A DNA stretch of 64,000 bases, taken from positions 4,543,811-4,607,810 of the forward strand of contig CM021315.1 of the NCBI GenBank assembly GCA_010645155.1, written 5' to 3'. Position numbers and translations under genes: made by a program. Shown here one piece after another: positions 11,016 to 23,800 of the stretch. The notes under the pieces were generated by a model. It had not been told where the DNA came from. It saw only the letters and a program-made list of their open reading frames with translations, and did not search any database. Position 1 is the first letter of the stretch; each line of letters starts with the position of its first letter. This DNA comes from Tigriopus japonicus. Taxonomy: Eukaryota; Arthropoda; Copepoda; Harpacticoida; Harpacticidae.

Positions 11016-14000
11016 ATCGGTTCCGAGGTCGGCTTGTCATGAGTCAAATCCAAAAACCCAGGAACCAATCCGGACTGGGAGGAGTGGTCTTGTAAACTTG
11101 AAATTTCTGTCACCTGCAAGCTCAACTTGAACATTTTATCACAAGTTTTTGTTTTACTTTTTCTTCCAAAATAAGTTAAAACTAGGGTTCGAACAAAGTT
11201 GCAAAATGCAACTTACAACAATAATTGCAACTTTTGGCCTCTTATGTCAAATTAAGCAACTTTTCAAAGGCTTTCATGGCCGGCTAGGAGTATGTAAAGT
11301 GCGTATCTTACTGTGTTTTAAAACAACACTATTTGGGATCTTCCAAGATGTTGTTAGCATGCAGAATTTGAACGTCTTGACGGCACAATTTCCTTCAGGC
11401 ATCTGGTCGCACTGTTGGGAGGTCTCACCCAAAAAATTATTGGGAGCTAACAATAAAAATGATTAGAAGGTCACAATAAATGTGATTAGGAAGTCACTAC
11501 ATAAATTATTGGGAAGTCACAATACGCCTCCATAGTTTGCTCTGGAGCATTTTCTTGCTTTTCTGGGCTCAACTTAAATATTGTTTAAAGTGTATAAGCT
11601 ACATTTTTCAGCTCACAAAGGTGATGAAAACATGTAACTACAGATTATTGAAATTAGAAAGGTGTTAAATAATACTTTCGTTAACAATTATTTTGAATTT
11701 TTTGTTCAAAATTGAGAGACGCTTCGTTCGGCAGGAATGGTAATCAAGGAAGGAATCCGCATAAATTGATTGCCGTGGTTTTCTACGATTATTTTGTCGC
11801 CATTGAAGAAAGTGTTGTGGTCTACACTTTTTTCAAACCATTAGTGTCTACGATTTTACAACGATCTTTTGTGAGAAACCTCATTGTACTCGTAATTGGG
11901 TCCAAATAACTTTGACTTTGACTTTTAAATATATTGTTCCTTGACTTGCTTGAAGTTGGAACTTCGCCTGTTCTGCCAATTTCTCTAGAAAATAATATTG
12001 AAACTTCAGGGAGGCAATAATGGTAAAATTTAAACCGTAATTAACATTTAAAGTTAAGTACAAATATTCATGATTCTAATCATAGCCTAAATAAAATCAA
12101 TCAATTTAAATTGGTTAAAATGCAACGAAACCATTCCAAAAACGGGTAAATCTGCTCAAAATAGACTGAAATCGTCACGAAGAAGGTGTTTTTGAAAGAG
12201 AGTTATGATTTTTAGTAGGAATCAATCAGACTGTTTCTTCAACAAGGGAAAAAACGTGCCAATGTTATTATTTTTGTTTGGGCAACAAATACATCATAAA
12301 AACATGTATGCAGGATCTGATAAAGGTTCAAAAAGATAGGGAAAGAGTATTCACAAAAAGTAATGGTAGTTGAAGAAGACATTTGACGATTTGTATAACG
12401 ATTTGTACATCTGAAACAAAAGGACTTAACAAATTGTTTACATCTTTAAAAGCACGAAAGTTACTTAAAAATGTCAATCCTGTTTATTTCTTTTCTAGAG
12501 GTCACTTTCAAACTTAAAGGTAAGACTTTCTGGTAAGGTATGACTTGACGACTGAAAAGCTTTTCCTTCACCGCAATCTTACTCGGTTAGATCTTGAATC
12601 ACAAGTCGTGACACCATGTGTCTTTACGATCCTTGGTGAAACATCCCGGTATGTAAGAGTCAATGAGCTTTTGGATGGATATCGATCACCAACATTGAAT
12701 TGACCACAAAAGTAGATATTTTCTTGGTTTGTGCACCTCTGAACAAATCAATCGGGTTTTGAGTCAGTTGGAATGCTGAACGGTGCTTGCCTAGATCTCG
12801 GGGAAAAGTGGTCTAACGGAAATGGCATCTAAATTTCAGCTGTATCGAAATTTTGAACTCTATGTTACGGCCTTTCAAAGCTCAGTATTTAAAGCAACAC
12901 AACATGAATGTGCCAACAATATGTTGGTAATTATTTTTAGCAAGGATGTGTGTAGGACCCGAATTTAGTCTAATTCGCACAAAGAAAAACTTATTTGTTT
13001 GATTGAGGTAAAGAATGATTAATTTTGATGATCACCGTCCTTTAGATGTGAGTCTACCTTTGTGGGGCTCTAGAATCAGTCTGAGTTGAAATGAATAGAT
13101 TGATCTTCTTTGTGCTGGCCCTCCTTGCCCATCTTATTGTTGAAAATGTAATGACAAGAATGATTGACTATCACTTGTATTTAAAATATTAGTCGCAATT
13201 TCCATTTCCTTTTACCATAAATCATGATTCATGAGATACACCAAAAAAAGATAATCAAGGCAAATATTTTATAAAGTCATCCTAGATTTTTGACCATTCT
13301 TTCCACCAAAAACTTTTTCTCCCGTTCCTGCGTTTCGCTTACTATAATTGTAGTTGTAATTGATATATTTTTTGCTACGAGTATAAAGTTTTTATTTGGT
13401 TCAAAAACTTTTTTGCGTGGTCATTGTTCGTGGTCATTGATCTTTGAGTCTAAAAAACTATCCTCAGGAATTTAATGATCCTTGATGAAGCTCACAAGTT
13501 TACGTTTGCACGGTTTTGGGCCAATGAGTTTTTTCAAGAAATTGAATGCCTCAAGGGTTCAACTATAAAAAACATTTTGTGACTCATATGTGGGTTGCAA
13601 TACATTGTTTATTCACCAGAGGGGGTGGAGGGACCTGGGAACGAACCCATCAACCGGGGCATAGTTTGATTATAATTCAATGATATGATGATTCAATGCT
13701 TGCATTGATTCTGACAATTTACTCAAACTATTGGACCGAAACAAATGAGGGTCAATAAAGTGGTTTATCATATATTTACACAATGCAAAAATCGTATGGA
13801 AAGAGCACGAGAAGAATTATGAACCATCAAATTTACAAATTTTCATCACTTCATAAATTTTTAAGTTCATGTCAATTACTTTAATTAATAAATTCTTTAA
13901 AATGCACCCGATTTCAGTAAGAACGCTTTTTCCCATTCATTTCCTTTGTTTATAGATACGTTTTATTGAAATCATGCTTAAAGATTTCGCTGTTTATTAA

Positions 14001-16087
14001 AGTTTCTATTACCTTGTTTTTCATTTATCAAGATTTAATTGCGCTCAAAGACACTTTACAATCAAAGCTACGCTCCAAAAACACTCTCCCTTCTCCAGGA
14101 ACGAGTAAAATTTGATTCTTGACATTCTTTGCCACTTTTTGTCGCCTTTTTTCTACTTTAGCCAAATCTTGGAAGGGAGAAAAAAGACCGTCGCAAACGC
14201 TGTTTTCACAAAGGACCCTGTACGTGAAAAATCGTTGTTGCTTCAATATTGGACTTGAGTGATATTGCTTTTCTCTTCTCTCTCTTCAAGCCAAGTGTTT
14301 GAAAAATCATATCTAATGAAAGTAAGGTTTATGTATGGCTTCAATCACGAATTATAAATGATAAAGTTAGGTGTTTTGTTTTTTTTGAAAAATTTGGTAC
14401 AATTTTGAATTGAGAAAACCTACGTAACACCAACCATCTCACTCACTGAACCTGTACAGAATGCGTCTGAATTTTACGTAATGGTGATCTACACGTAGAT
14501 GTCGAGGAGAACCGACATCCAAAAATTATTTCTGATTCAGCTAGTCTGCATTTTTTAATTGTGGGTGCAGTGGAATTCGAAGTTGAGCAGATTTAGTTAC
14601 TTGATTCAATATCGGAATTTGCGATTTCTGGGGAGTCTGGTGAAATCGCAGAATGTACGGGAGGTTTAAGTGATCTCGTCAAAAATCTTATCGCAGGTGG
14701 ACGAAACAAGAAAAGGGCTTGCTCAGGAACGGTAGGTGGCGGGTGAAAATTTGGACAGTTTAAGGGTTTTCGCATTTAACAGACCGGCCTTATAGCTTGC
14801 ATGTTACGAACATGGTTGAATTGAAAGATCGGAAAATATTGTCTAATATTTTGGGGAAAAAATGCAAAATTTGTTTGTTCATTCTTGCTTTAAAAAAATC
14901 GGAACCAAAGATCACATATGTTGCATAAACGCAAGGGTAAGAGATGCTTCAAAAACAAATCTAAACCGTCAAATTTTGATATCATAAGGACCTTCAACAA
15001 AATGTGGTAATTTAAACCTGTTTCCATTCAATGGGAGTAATTACTTGTGATGTAAGATTTGATATACTATGACAAAGTGACCAAAATCTGAGATCTAAAA
15101 CAGTGCTATTGTCATCATTGCATTATTGTACATTTAAATGTTTGACGTCTTACCTAAGGACATATAATTCAATAGTATATTCTTCACTTAACTTCACATT
15201 AGTATGGATGATAGATCTTATTGTTTTGACATTCAATTTTTGTCTTTTTTGTCATATTTTATCACATTTCGCCATGCTCATTTTGACGGGAAAAAAGTTC
15301 GGAAGACGGGTGTTTCTGATGAGCTTGAAATTGGCCTTTCCTAAGAAATATTAGATATTTTCTCTATTATTTAGGCATAATATTTCGGAAAAATTAGAGC
15401 AAAATGAATAATAGGTCTATGCACAGTAGGGCTTACCCAAAATGAACCTAATATGCTAAAATGTCTACAAAAGGGCATTTGTGCTAAAATTAATCAATCC
15501 ACACATACCAACAATCTTAAACACAAAAAACCGCACCATCAAATGAAACAAATCGAAAATTCTATCTTTAAATCACCTCAGTGTCAAGTGAGCTTCCAAA
15601 ATTGACCCATTACATTAAATTTACCATAAATCTTTTGGATAAATTGGTGCACGCAGACAAAATTACTAAGTAATGGATAAAGTTGTCAAAAATATTTGGC
15701 TTGATTTTCAAATCTTTTTGGCTTGTACTTTTCAATTGTACTCACTACCTAAGATAAATATTGTGATAAATATTAATGAACCATGGAACAAGAAGTTCAA
15801 AACATAATAATATAAGTCAAATTTGAGCGAGCCTCCCATTAATACAAATTAAAGATCATAACACCAAAGTGGTAGACTCAAAATTCAATGGGCACTCAAA
15901 AAAATATCATGGAGCTGTTTGTGTTGGCTTCAAAAATAATTAAATTTTAAGAATTTTTGCAAGACATGAGTTGGTGGAATTTCAAATGGTTATTCTCATA
16001 CTTCGCTGGTCTCGAAAATTGCAAGAAGAAATATCTCCACCCTTAAAATACTACGTATTTGAAATGAGCAAATATTTTTTACTGTTT
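11016..16087. other. Intergenic, no supported gene
   Basis: AT-rich sequence with only short, unrecognised open frames. A short stretch near 11025-11060 resembles 31785-31830 (both contain gtgagtc/catgagtc then AAAAACCCAG), a hint of another low-copy repeat. A B-box-like GGTTCGTTCCC occurs on the minus strand near 13645 without an A box. Confidence 0.4.
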
Positions 16088-16791
16088 GTAAACACTAAAG
16101 GCTTTATATACAAAGAATAGCAAAGGTCTGGAATCGAAGGTCTTCTTTGATTAGAGGGTTCCTGGGGACCCAAGTTCTGATTGGTCAAGCAACCCCTTGC
16201 GCCAACGTGACTAGATGCAGCTTGTTTTGGAAGCTTTCAGGCCCCCAAAAATCATCAATTTATGGCTTCTAAATCAAGATTAACATATTGAATGTTTTAC
16301 GCGATTAAAAAAAGAGGCCCCAACAAATTTATGAAGTTTTAGACATGAGTTTGTATAAAAAAGTGGAAAGAGTCAACCCCTTTCTTTTTTTTGGACACCC
16401 TGATGATCTCTACTCCTCATGAGATTGGGAGGGCAAGGAGAAGACAGGGGATTTCAGTTGCTGAACAAAGGGTGGCACTTAACACGTCATTTCCAAATTT
16501 GTGTTTCTGGACTTTGTGTGAGGTAAAGGAAAAAAAATGCTACAGAATGTTGAAATTTCTTTATGTAGTAACATTCAAATTTGTAACTGCAACATGTATC
16601 TATTGGATTAAAAGCCATTTAGGCACAATTTTCCTGGGACAAAAGCTTTCACGACATGCTGCAACCTGTCATGCTGCCGCAAGGTGTTGATTGACCAATC
16701 AGAATTTGGGTCCCGAGGAACCCTCTAATCAGAGAAGACCTTCGATTCTAGACCTTTGCCCCTCTTTATATATAAAGCCTTTAGTTTACAC
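16088..16791. mobile_element. Foldback element with ~155-bp inverted arms
   Basis: Arms at about 16088-16245 and 16633-16791 are inverted copies of each other. The outer 115 bases match closely (for example TCGAAGGTCTTCT and GATTAGAGGGTTCCT on both sides), the inner part less. The 390-base centre has no recognisable coding sequence. Long inverted ends around a non-coding centre suggest a foldback/MITE-type element; no clear target duplication is visible. Confidence 0.7.
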
Positions 16792-17469
16792 CTTCCACTA
16801 TACAAGGACAACCCAAGGTTGTCTAAATAGTGGGATTCGCTAAAAAATATAACAATGTCTGTGAAATGTACGTACTTCCTTGTGATCTGGGGGTAAATAG
16901 TTGGCAAAATCTTTCAATTTTGTTCAAATAGGATGATTTGTCTTTAATGACTGATTTGTAACTTTTTTATGCTTATTACAGCAATTACTAGTGACCTCAT
17001 CATTTTTGGCTCCAAAAAAAAAATTCGGAAGGCCTGTGTTTCTGATGAGCATGCGAGGTAACTAAAACAAAGGTTTAGGCAACAATGCCTTTCTTATCTG
17101 GACAAATTGAAGTTGAATAGCAATTCTTGACATTGTATTTGCAAAAAAGTATGTTTTGTTGCTTTTATCTAAAATTTCGCTACATAAGTTGAGAGGGTTC
17201 TTCCGAACTTTGAAATTAGGAATGCCCGACTTTGAATAACAAGATGGCTAGAGGAGATAGGTTCCTGGGGCAACTAAACCTAAAAACAAATAATTTGTTT
17301 AATTGAAGGCTTCCAATTTCTCCATTTGTTTTCAAATTACTTTGCAATACTTCTCAACATACATTAACCATGCCATTGCCCATAAATGCAACATTTTTCG
17401 AAAATCTGACCCTTAAAAACTGAGATTTTTTTGGCAAGCCTACACTGCTAACTGCACAGAGTTCTCAGA
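16792..17469. other. Intergenic, nothing recognised
   Basis: No supported coding, RNA or repeat signal between the foldback element and the next repeat. Confidence 0.4.
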
Positions 17470-17730
17470 GTGGAGATACCACACCAGGCCGGCCGTGACT
17501 TTTTGTAACGGGCAGCAAGGGCGAATCTGCAACAGCAACTAGTTAAAACTTGCCCAAATAAGTCCTACGCACCAACGTTTGTACTATGATCTTCCACTTG
17601 CTTGGGCAAGGTTTTGCGATATTCTTTGGAAATATCTACTTTTTTATGCAACTTATGGGCAACTTTGGTTTCAGTATCAGCTGAAAACAAGGCCGACAAA
17701 ATGACAACAATGGCCCCTCTATACTACTCT
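17470..17730 (+). repeat. Repeat family R, copy 1
   Basis: Shares ordered blocks with 30583-30840 and with the split copy 28933-29038 plus 30408-30530: GGGCAG near the start, GAAACTTGCCCAAATAAGTC-like, TTTGTACTATGATCTTCCAC, then GACAACAATGGCC near the end. Non-coding, origin unknown. Confidence 0.7.
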
Positions 17731-18139
17731 AAGGCTAACTGCAGTTAGAGACGGCAGCAAGTCCGTAAAATGATACGGTAATCACTAATCACTCCCATTT
17801 ACTAGAAAGCCTTTCATTTAATTCTCTTGATAAGAAATATTTGATCTGCAAATACTATTATAAACTTGGTAAATATGAAAGCTTATATGCCTTGTAGAGT
17901 CATCAAAAATTCAAAGTTGAAGGCAGGAAATTGCATTTTAATGGGAAATGCTGAAGGTTGCTTCAAGTGAGCGTTTTAAATCTTACCGCGAGCGGCAAAA
18001 CAGGGCCCTTGGCTGTGCTTAGAGACGCTCTAGTGAGAGACGGGCGAGGTTGGGACCGGCGTCAATGATGTCATTCAATTTGCATCATTTGATTGGCTGA
18101 TTCCCTTTTGGGCGCCTGTTTCAACATTTCCAAACAGAC

Positions 18140-18358
18140 GGGAGCCTCAACAAGGCTAGGACTTGTACACAGGAAACACCGATTGACGCACTATTTTTTG
18201 GACTTTAGGTGGATTTCCGTTTTATCTTCGGTTCTTAACATGGCCGTAGTAGTTTTTGTATACGAACCCTCGGCCTCATATGTGGAGGTTGCGTGCCAGG
18301 AAACTCCGCGAGTTCGTATCCAGTATTTATACTATTATATAGGTTATCTATCCCTGCT
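18140..18358 (+). repeat. Repeat family S, copy 1
   Basis: Matches 27608-27834: both carry CAAGGCTAGGACTTG, ACGCACTAT or GCGCACTAT with TTTTGGACT, AACATGGCCGT, CTCGGCCTCAT, and an identical run from CGCGAGTTCGTATCCAG to ATTATATAGGTTATC. Non-coding; the strongly conserved 3' end may be a functional terminus of the element. Confidence 0.75.
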
Positions 18359-19555
18359 TTAGCGCACTTCTTTATCTAACACACTCAAATGAATGCAAAA
18401 AAATGTATAGCTCTTTTTGCTAAAGGAAAACTGGATAAATTGACATTTTATTATTGGAAATTTTTTTGAATGACACCCAAATCGTTAGATTTAGATGCTT
18501 CTTAATTTTTTGGAATATTTGTCACCCTTGAAGAATGGTCTTTAAAGACATTTTAAAGTCGGGAGATTTGGATTTCACAATCCGAGCAAACATGTTGGAC
18601 TGTCCATCTAATCATCAAATGATCACGGTCATTATTAGACCGTGGTCTTATAACTTCTCTTGACAGGGTTGAAGTGAGACCAGCACCTTCCAGGAGTAAT
18701 ACGGGACTTCAGTCTAGAAGTCTGTGTTTCCCCCACGCAATGAGAGACTTCCTGTCCATAATTTCCTGTCAACGAACACTGATTCAAGCTTGAGGGGTAT
18801 TATGACTGAAAGTTTAAGTCGCTTGAAGCTTCTTAGAAGCTTCTCATAGCAAATGTTTTATGGTCTCATGACTGGTAAGCATGTGAACTTGGCAGGGTTG
18901 GTAGTCAAGACAGAACTCAATATTGGTCGCATAGAAAACGGATTGGATTGGAAATGAAACAAAAAAGTACAAATTGGACAAATCATTTTTTAAAGGTACA
19001 AATTTCATGAGAAAAAGAGCAACCCGGACCAAAAGTATGGAGAAACTATGAAAATTGGGCAGAAATGACAAAGAGTGGAGGAAAATTAAATTAAAGTCTC
19101 GCATTGAGATTCATAAGATCTTATATGGAACTTGTGTAACTTGGTCGTGGAACAATTGGCAAAAAAATTTGGCACAAAACTGAAGGTATCATGTGACACA
19201 ACTTTTTTTTCATTTTGTCCTGTTTCTCCATAAATACAAAATTTTCCTTCAGAGAGAAATGGGCACTGTATGTGGATGAAATAAGTGATGACAGTCAACA
19301 CTTTACATTTCATGACTCTGTTTATTTCTCAGAGGGTTGAATGGAGTTGCTTCATTGGATGATCAAGCAACTCCAGTGAGTGTGAAAATTGTTCGCCAAA
19401 TTTGAAATGAACGTAATATTTTAATTGCAATTTAGTTACATATTTCATCTGGAAAATAACTTGTTTCTGTACACATACTTTGGTTTGATGTAAAAAGGTT
19501 TACACATGTCTTGTGTTCAGTGTTCAGTTGTCTTTTGTTGGAACCCCCAGACTTG
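18359..19555. other. Intergenic, nothing recognised
   Basis: Minus-strand frames at 18844-19313 are short and resemble no family. No RNA gene seen. Confidence 0.4.
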
Positions 19556-20575
19556 TGTCAATTACTTCTAAAATGAAATTAATTGCAATTACAATTACAT
19601 TGGTCTCAAAAGTAATTAAATACAATAATAATTTCTATATTTTCAAATATAATTTATTGCAAGTACAATAACTTTTCAAAAGTAATTAAATACAATTATA
19701 ATAACTGTGTTTTCAAATATAATTTATTACAAGAACAATAACTTTGCAAATGTAATTGAATTTACTTTCAATTACATATTTTTTTCAAACCAAGTCCTGG
19801 ACAATTTGCACTTGAACAATGCCAAAAACAAAAACCATTTTGCTTTCAAAAAAAGATGGACAATCATTACCACAAAGCAAGTCAGTGGATCAGGAATTTG
19901 AAAATATTTGACTTAACACAATAAGACAGCACTGTTTCAATTATTTGACAGACACCAAATGATTGCTTATTGAATCCTTGTTCACCTTTGTTTCATAGGT
20001 TATGTAATTAAAACGACATTAACATCAATCATACGGCATTTTGAACTTCTCTTTTGATCTTGAAGTCCTCTTTTTTAAGTGCAAAATGTGCAGAAAGCAT
20101 CAAAAACCTGTGAGCCTTTTGTGAATCAATTTACACACTGAAAAATATTGGAAGGCCTGGGGAAAATCTGCAAAATTTCTAATCCTAGAACTTTAAATGT
20201 AGATGAAAATGTAATTGCAACTTGTAATTGAAAAATGTCAATTACATTGGCCCAAATGTAATCAATTACAGTTAATTTGATCTAAAATGTAATTATTTAC
20301 AATTACCAGGAAACGTAATTGCAGTTACGTAATTGTAAATTCAATTGCAATCACCTAATTGTATTATCAATTGCAATTACGTAATTGTAATTTCACCTGC
20401 AATTACATAATTGTAATTTCACCTGCAATTACATAATTGCAATTTCACTTGGAATTATGCAGTTGTAATTTCAATAGCAATTACGCAATTGTAATTTCAA
20501 TTGCAATCACGTAATTGTAATTATAATTGCAATTACGCCATTGTAATTTCAATTGCAATTACATCACGGGTGTGG
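19556..20575. mobile_element. Dispersed repeat with AATTAC ends, copy 3 (different core)
   Basis: The same architecture as the family AATTAC copies: an AATTAC-rich block (19556-19790), an ordinary core (19790-20200) and a second AATTAC block (20200-20575). The core does not match the cores at 2.3-2.9 and 10.4-11.0 kb. Its left block holds a direct duplication of about 70 bases (19608-19677 and 19678-19748, sharing AAAAGTAATTAAATACAAT and TTTTCAAATATAATTTATT). It ends about 250 bases before the start codon of STELLO-like copy B. Confidence 0.55.
20205..20575. repeat. Palindromic AATTAC/GTAATT array upstream of copy B
   Basis: About a dozen imperfect units of roughly 30 bases built on GCAATTACGTAATTGTAATTTCA. 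As in the array at 1845-2263, most units contain a short palindrome (CAATTACGTAATTG or a decayed form). Units here are more diverged, so this array is older or less homogenised. Confidence 0.8.
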
Positions 20576-20827
20576 GAACCCCTAACCATGGAGCAGTGAA
20601 AACTTGTATGTGACAGGGCAAGAAATCGATAATTGTTGTCGTTGGTAAATTGATACACTGACAATTGTTGTTCATCCAATTTTTCCCTATAATTGGCACT
20701 TTTTTAGCAACTAACAATAGCCAACCCTGGTAATTATCAGGGGCACAAAAAATTTCGGTTTTCGCCTAGTTTAACGGTGGTTGCCCTCACCGTCAATTTG
20801 AATCGGAAAGGTATTAAGTTGAGAAAC

Positions 20828-23800
20828 ATGTTGCCTTTGTACTCCAAAATCTTCAGCAATAAACGAACTTTCAAGGAGTGGACCTATCTTGCACATTTGC
20901 TTGTATCTGTTTTCGTTTTACGTATTCCAAACAATTTAGTGAAAGAGAGTGATTGCGATCCTGAAGTAAAGAGATATCAAAGTGCAGCCACGGGCGTTGA
21001 GTTTTCAGGTATTCCTTTCAGAGATTTCAACGCAAATCGATTATTCAATCATCACTCCTTAGAACTAGATCAGGTTCAAATCCAGAAACTAAATCAAACT
21101 TGTGAATTTTGGGGAGTTATAACAACCATCAATCTTCCCGGAGAAGCTGTGAGACAATTTCTTTACAAAACCAAGTGGTGTCTAGTTGTGGTTGGAGATT
21201 GGTACAAACCAAAGAGCTTCGAGTTACCCACAACTTTGGGAGACAATTTGATATTTCTATCTCCCCAAGATCAAACTGACCTTGGCTTTAATCTGACCCC
21301 AAATTTACCGTGGAACAGCTTTGGTCGGAAGAACGTGGGATACTTGTTTGCTATCGCCAACGGTGCCACACAAATTTGGGATTTTGACGATGACAACTTT
21401 CTCAAATTTTGGCTACAAGGAGCCTCTCCTGATCCATCCTTGGAAATTGAAACCTATGTCAGCATCATGAATTCAAAGGGTAGGTTCAAAACTGCTCAGA
21501 TATGTTAATGTAACAAAGATGTTTGGCTGATTCCTTTAAATGACTTGCCTTTTTTAGTTTTAACACGTTCCCTACTCGACGATCTTCATATTTCGCTGAT
21601 AATGGGCTTTTGTTGGCTTCCAAACCATACCGATTGAAGACAAAAATGACCGGATAATGGGCAAATGCAAATTTTCAACTGTTCCATTTTTTGCTGATTG
21701 TTCTCGAGTTCACTTTTACTGTGATTATTCCTAAAGTCTATAAAACGAAAGAAAAGGTGTAGTTCGATATTGCTACTGCAACACCTTTCTTCAGTCTTGT
21801 TTGTGATTGCAACAACGGCCAGAAATATATAATTAGATATTCAAAGATCTATTTGAAATATATTTCCGTTTTTTGCAATAATAAATATTAGGGTCTTTCT
21901 CCCAACTTTAGAGAAAAATCACCGCCTTTGATTGTGTTGTTTCAAAAACGTTTATGAATTCAGTATAGTTTTTCCTGAAGATAAATCAATTTTATGCAAG
22001 AAACGAAATTTAATTTTGAAATAACCACTCCATCTCAAGTAAAGAGGGAGAGCCTTTCTTAACAAAAACGTAGCATGCCACACAAGCATCATGGAAAATC
22101 ATTGGTCCTGATTATTGAAAATCCTATCTCATTCCAGAGAATATTCGATGTCAATCATTCACACCAAAGGAGGACTCGTCATTCATTTCCTTCAATCCCT
22201 ACCCGGTATTAGGTTGTCCCAAACCGAAGTGTTGGCCAAGGGGACTCCCTTTGGACCACATTCGTCAAAACTCCACGCATCGCGTTCATCTTACCGACAT
22301 GGATATCCCCGGGAATCAAATCGCGGTGTTTCAGTCCTTGGCTGATCACGAACCCGATGTAGACGCCGTTCATCGCATGGTCATGCAAACCCCTTGGGTT
22401 TTCAAAAAGCCCCTTGAAAACCAAAATAAGCCTCTCGTTGTGCCAGCTAGTCGATTTTCGCCCTACAACGCTCAAGCCACACTTCACAATAGAAACGGCT
22501 TCTTTGCGCTCTATTTACCCGTTTCAGTTAATGGCAGAGTCTCCGACATATGGCGGAGCTACTTTGCCCAAGCTTTGTTCAGATTGTGCGATTTGAAACT
22601 TGGATTCATCAAAAGACCCATTGTCGTCCAAGATCGAAATCCTCACTCCTATGAAGCCGATTTTGAAGCGGAATTACCATTATATCGTCAGACTAGTCAG
22701 TTACTTGCATTCTTGAATGAATGGGTTGGGACCGGTCAGGAAAAACTAGTTCAGAGACCCATGGAATTTTGGATGGAAGATCTATATATTCAAGCATACC
22801 AAAGAGGGTACATTGAAATCGAAGATGTACAAGCAATGCAACAATGGATAATAGACTTACAGTGGTTGGATTATGAGTTCCCAAGAGCTCCAGGGAGTCA
22901 GAAGGCAAGAAACAATAGAATTCCAACAACAATCGATGTTTCTCGTGGTCAAAGAGTTGGCCAAGATGGCATTAAAATTCAAACAGATCTCCTCAGCTCC
23001 GTCAAAAGTCGAAGGTTTTGGACTTCTGATCTGCACAAGGGCTGCAAGGCCTATTTGGCATCAGTGTTGCCAGAAGTTCACCAAAAAGTGTTGGTGGTCA
23101 ATCGGAAAGGGTGGAATTTGGAAAACCTGTCTGCCTTCAATGGCAAGGGAGTTCATGTTTACAAAGGCGATATTCCGCCCGTGCTTCAAGCATATGCCAC
23201 CCACACCACAAGTCTTTCACCATACCAAATCAAAAGAACCTTGGAATTGATCAAACCTACCACTCTGAACACTGCCATTGATGCTTATTTTTGTTCGTTT
23301 CCCTCTTCAATGTGCGAGATGTGGATGCCTTGGAATGCCACCAAGTCCATCTTTTTCGTACCTGCTCATCGCTATAATCTGGGTCGTTGTTCCTTGATGG
23401 AATGGAAGAAATTGAACTATGAATTGGAAACCCTTCATTCGAACCCGAGACATGTCATTGCCGCTTTAAGTCTCTATGATAGAGAGTACTTAAGCTATTA
23501 TACCGGTTTCAAGGATTTGGAAATCCTGAATAGCTATTCTGGTTTCTATACTCAACCAGGGGTGGAATATACAGGCAAGAGACCAGAAATTCCCGTCATT
23601 GGTACTGAGTATTGTCAAAATAGCGCTAATATTGGACGAGACATATTTCAAAATGTGGATGCTTTCAAAGTTGTGCGTCTTTTTCAGCTTTATCCTAGAT
23701 TTGCTTTTCAAGATTTGGCCAATCATCGTGCCATTATTTTCGTTCCTTATTCTGTCATGTCATTCAAGTTCACAGAAGTGTATTCTTTGTCCATCCCAAT

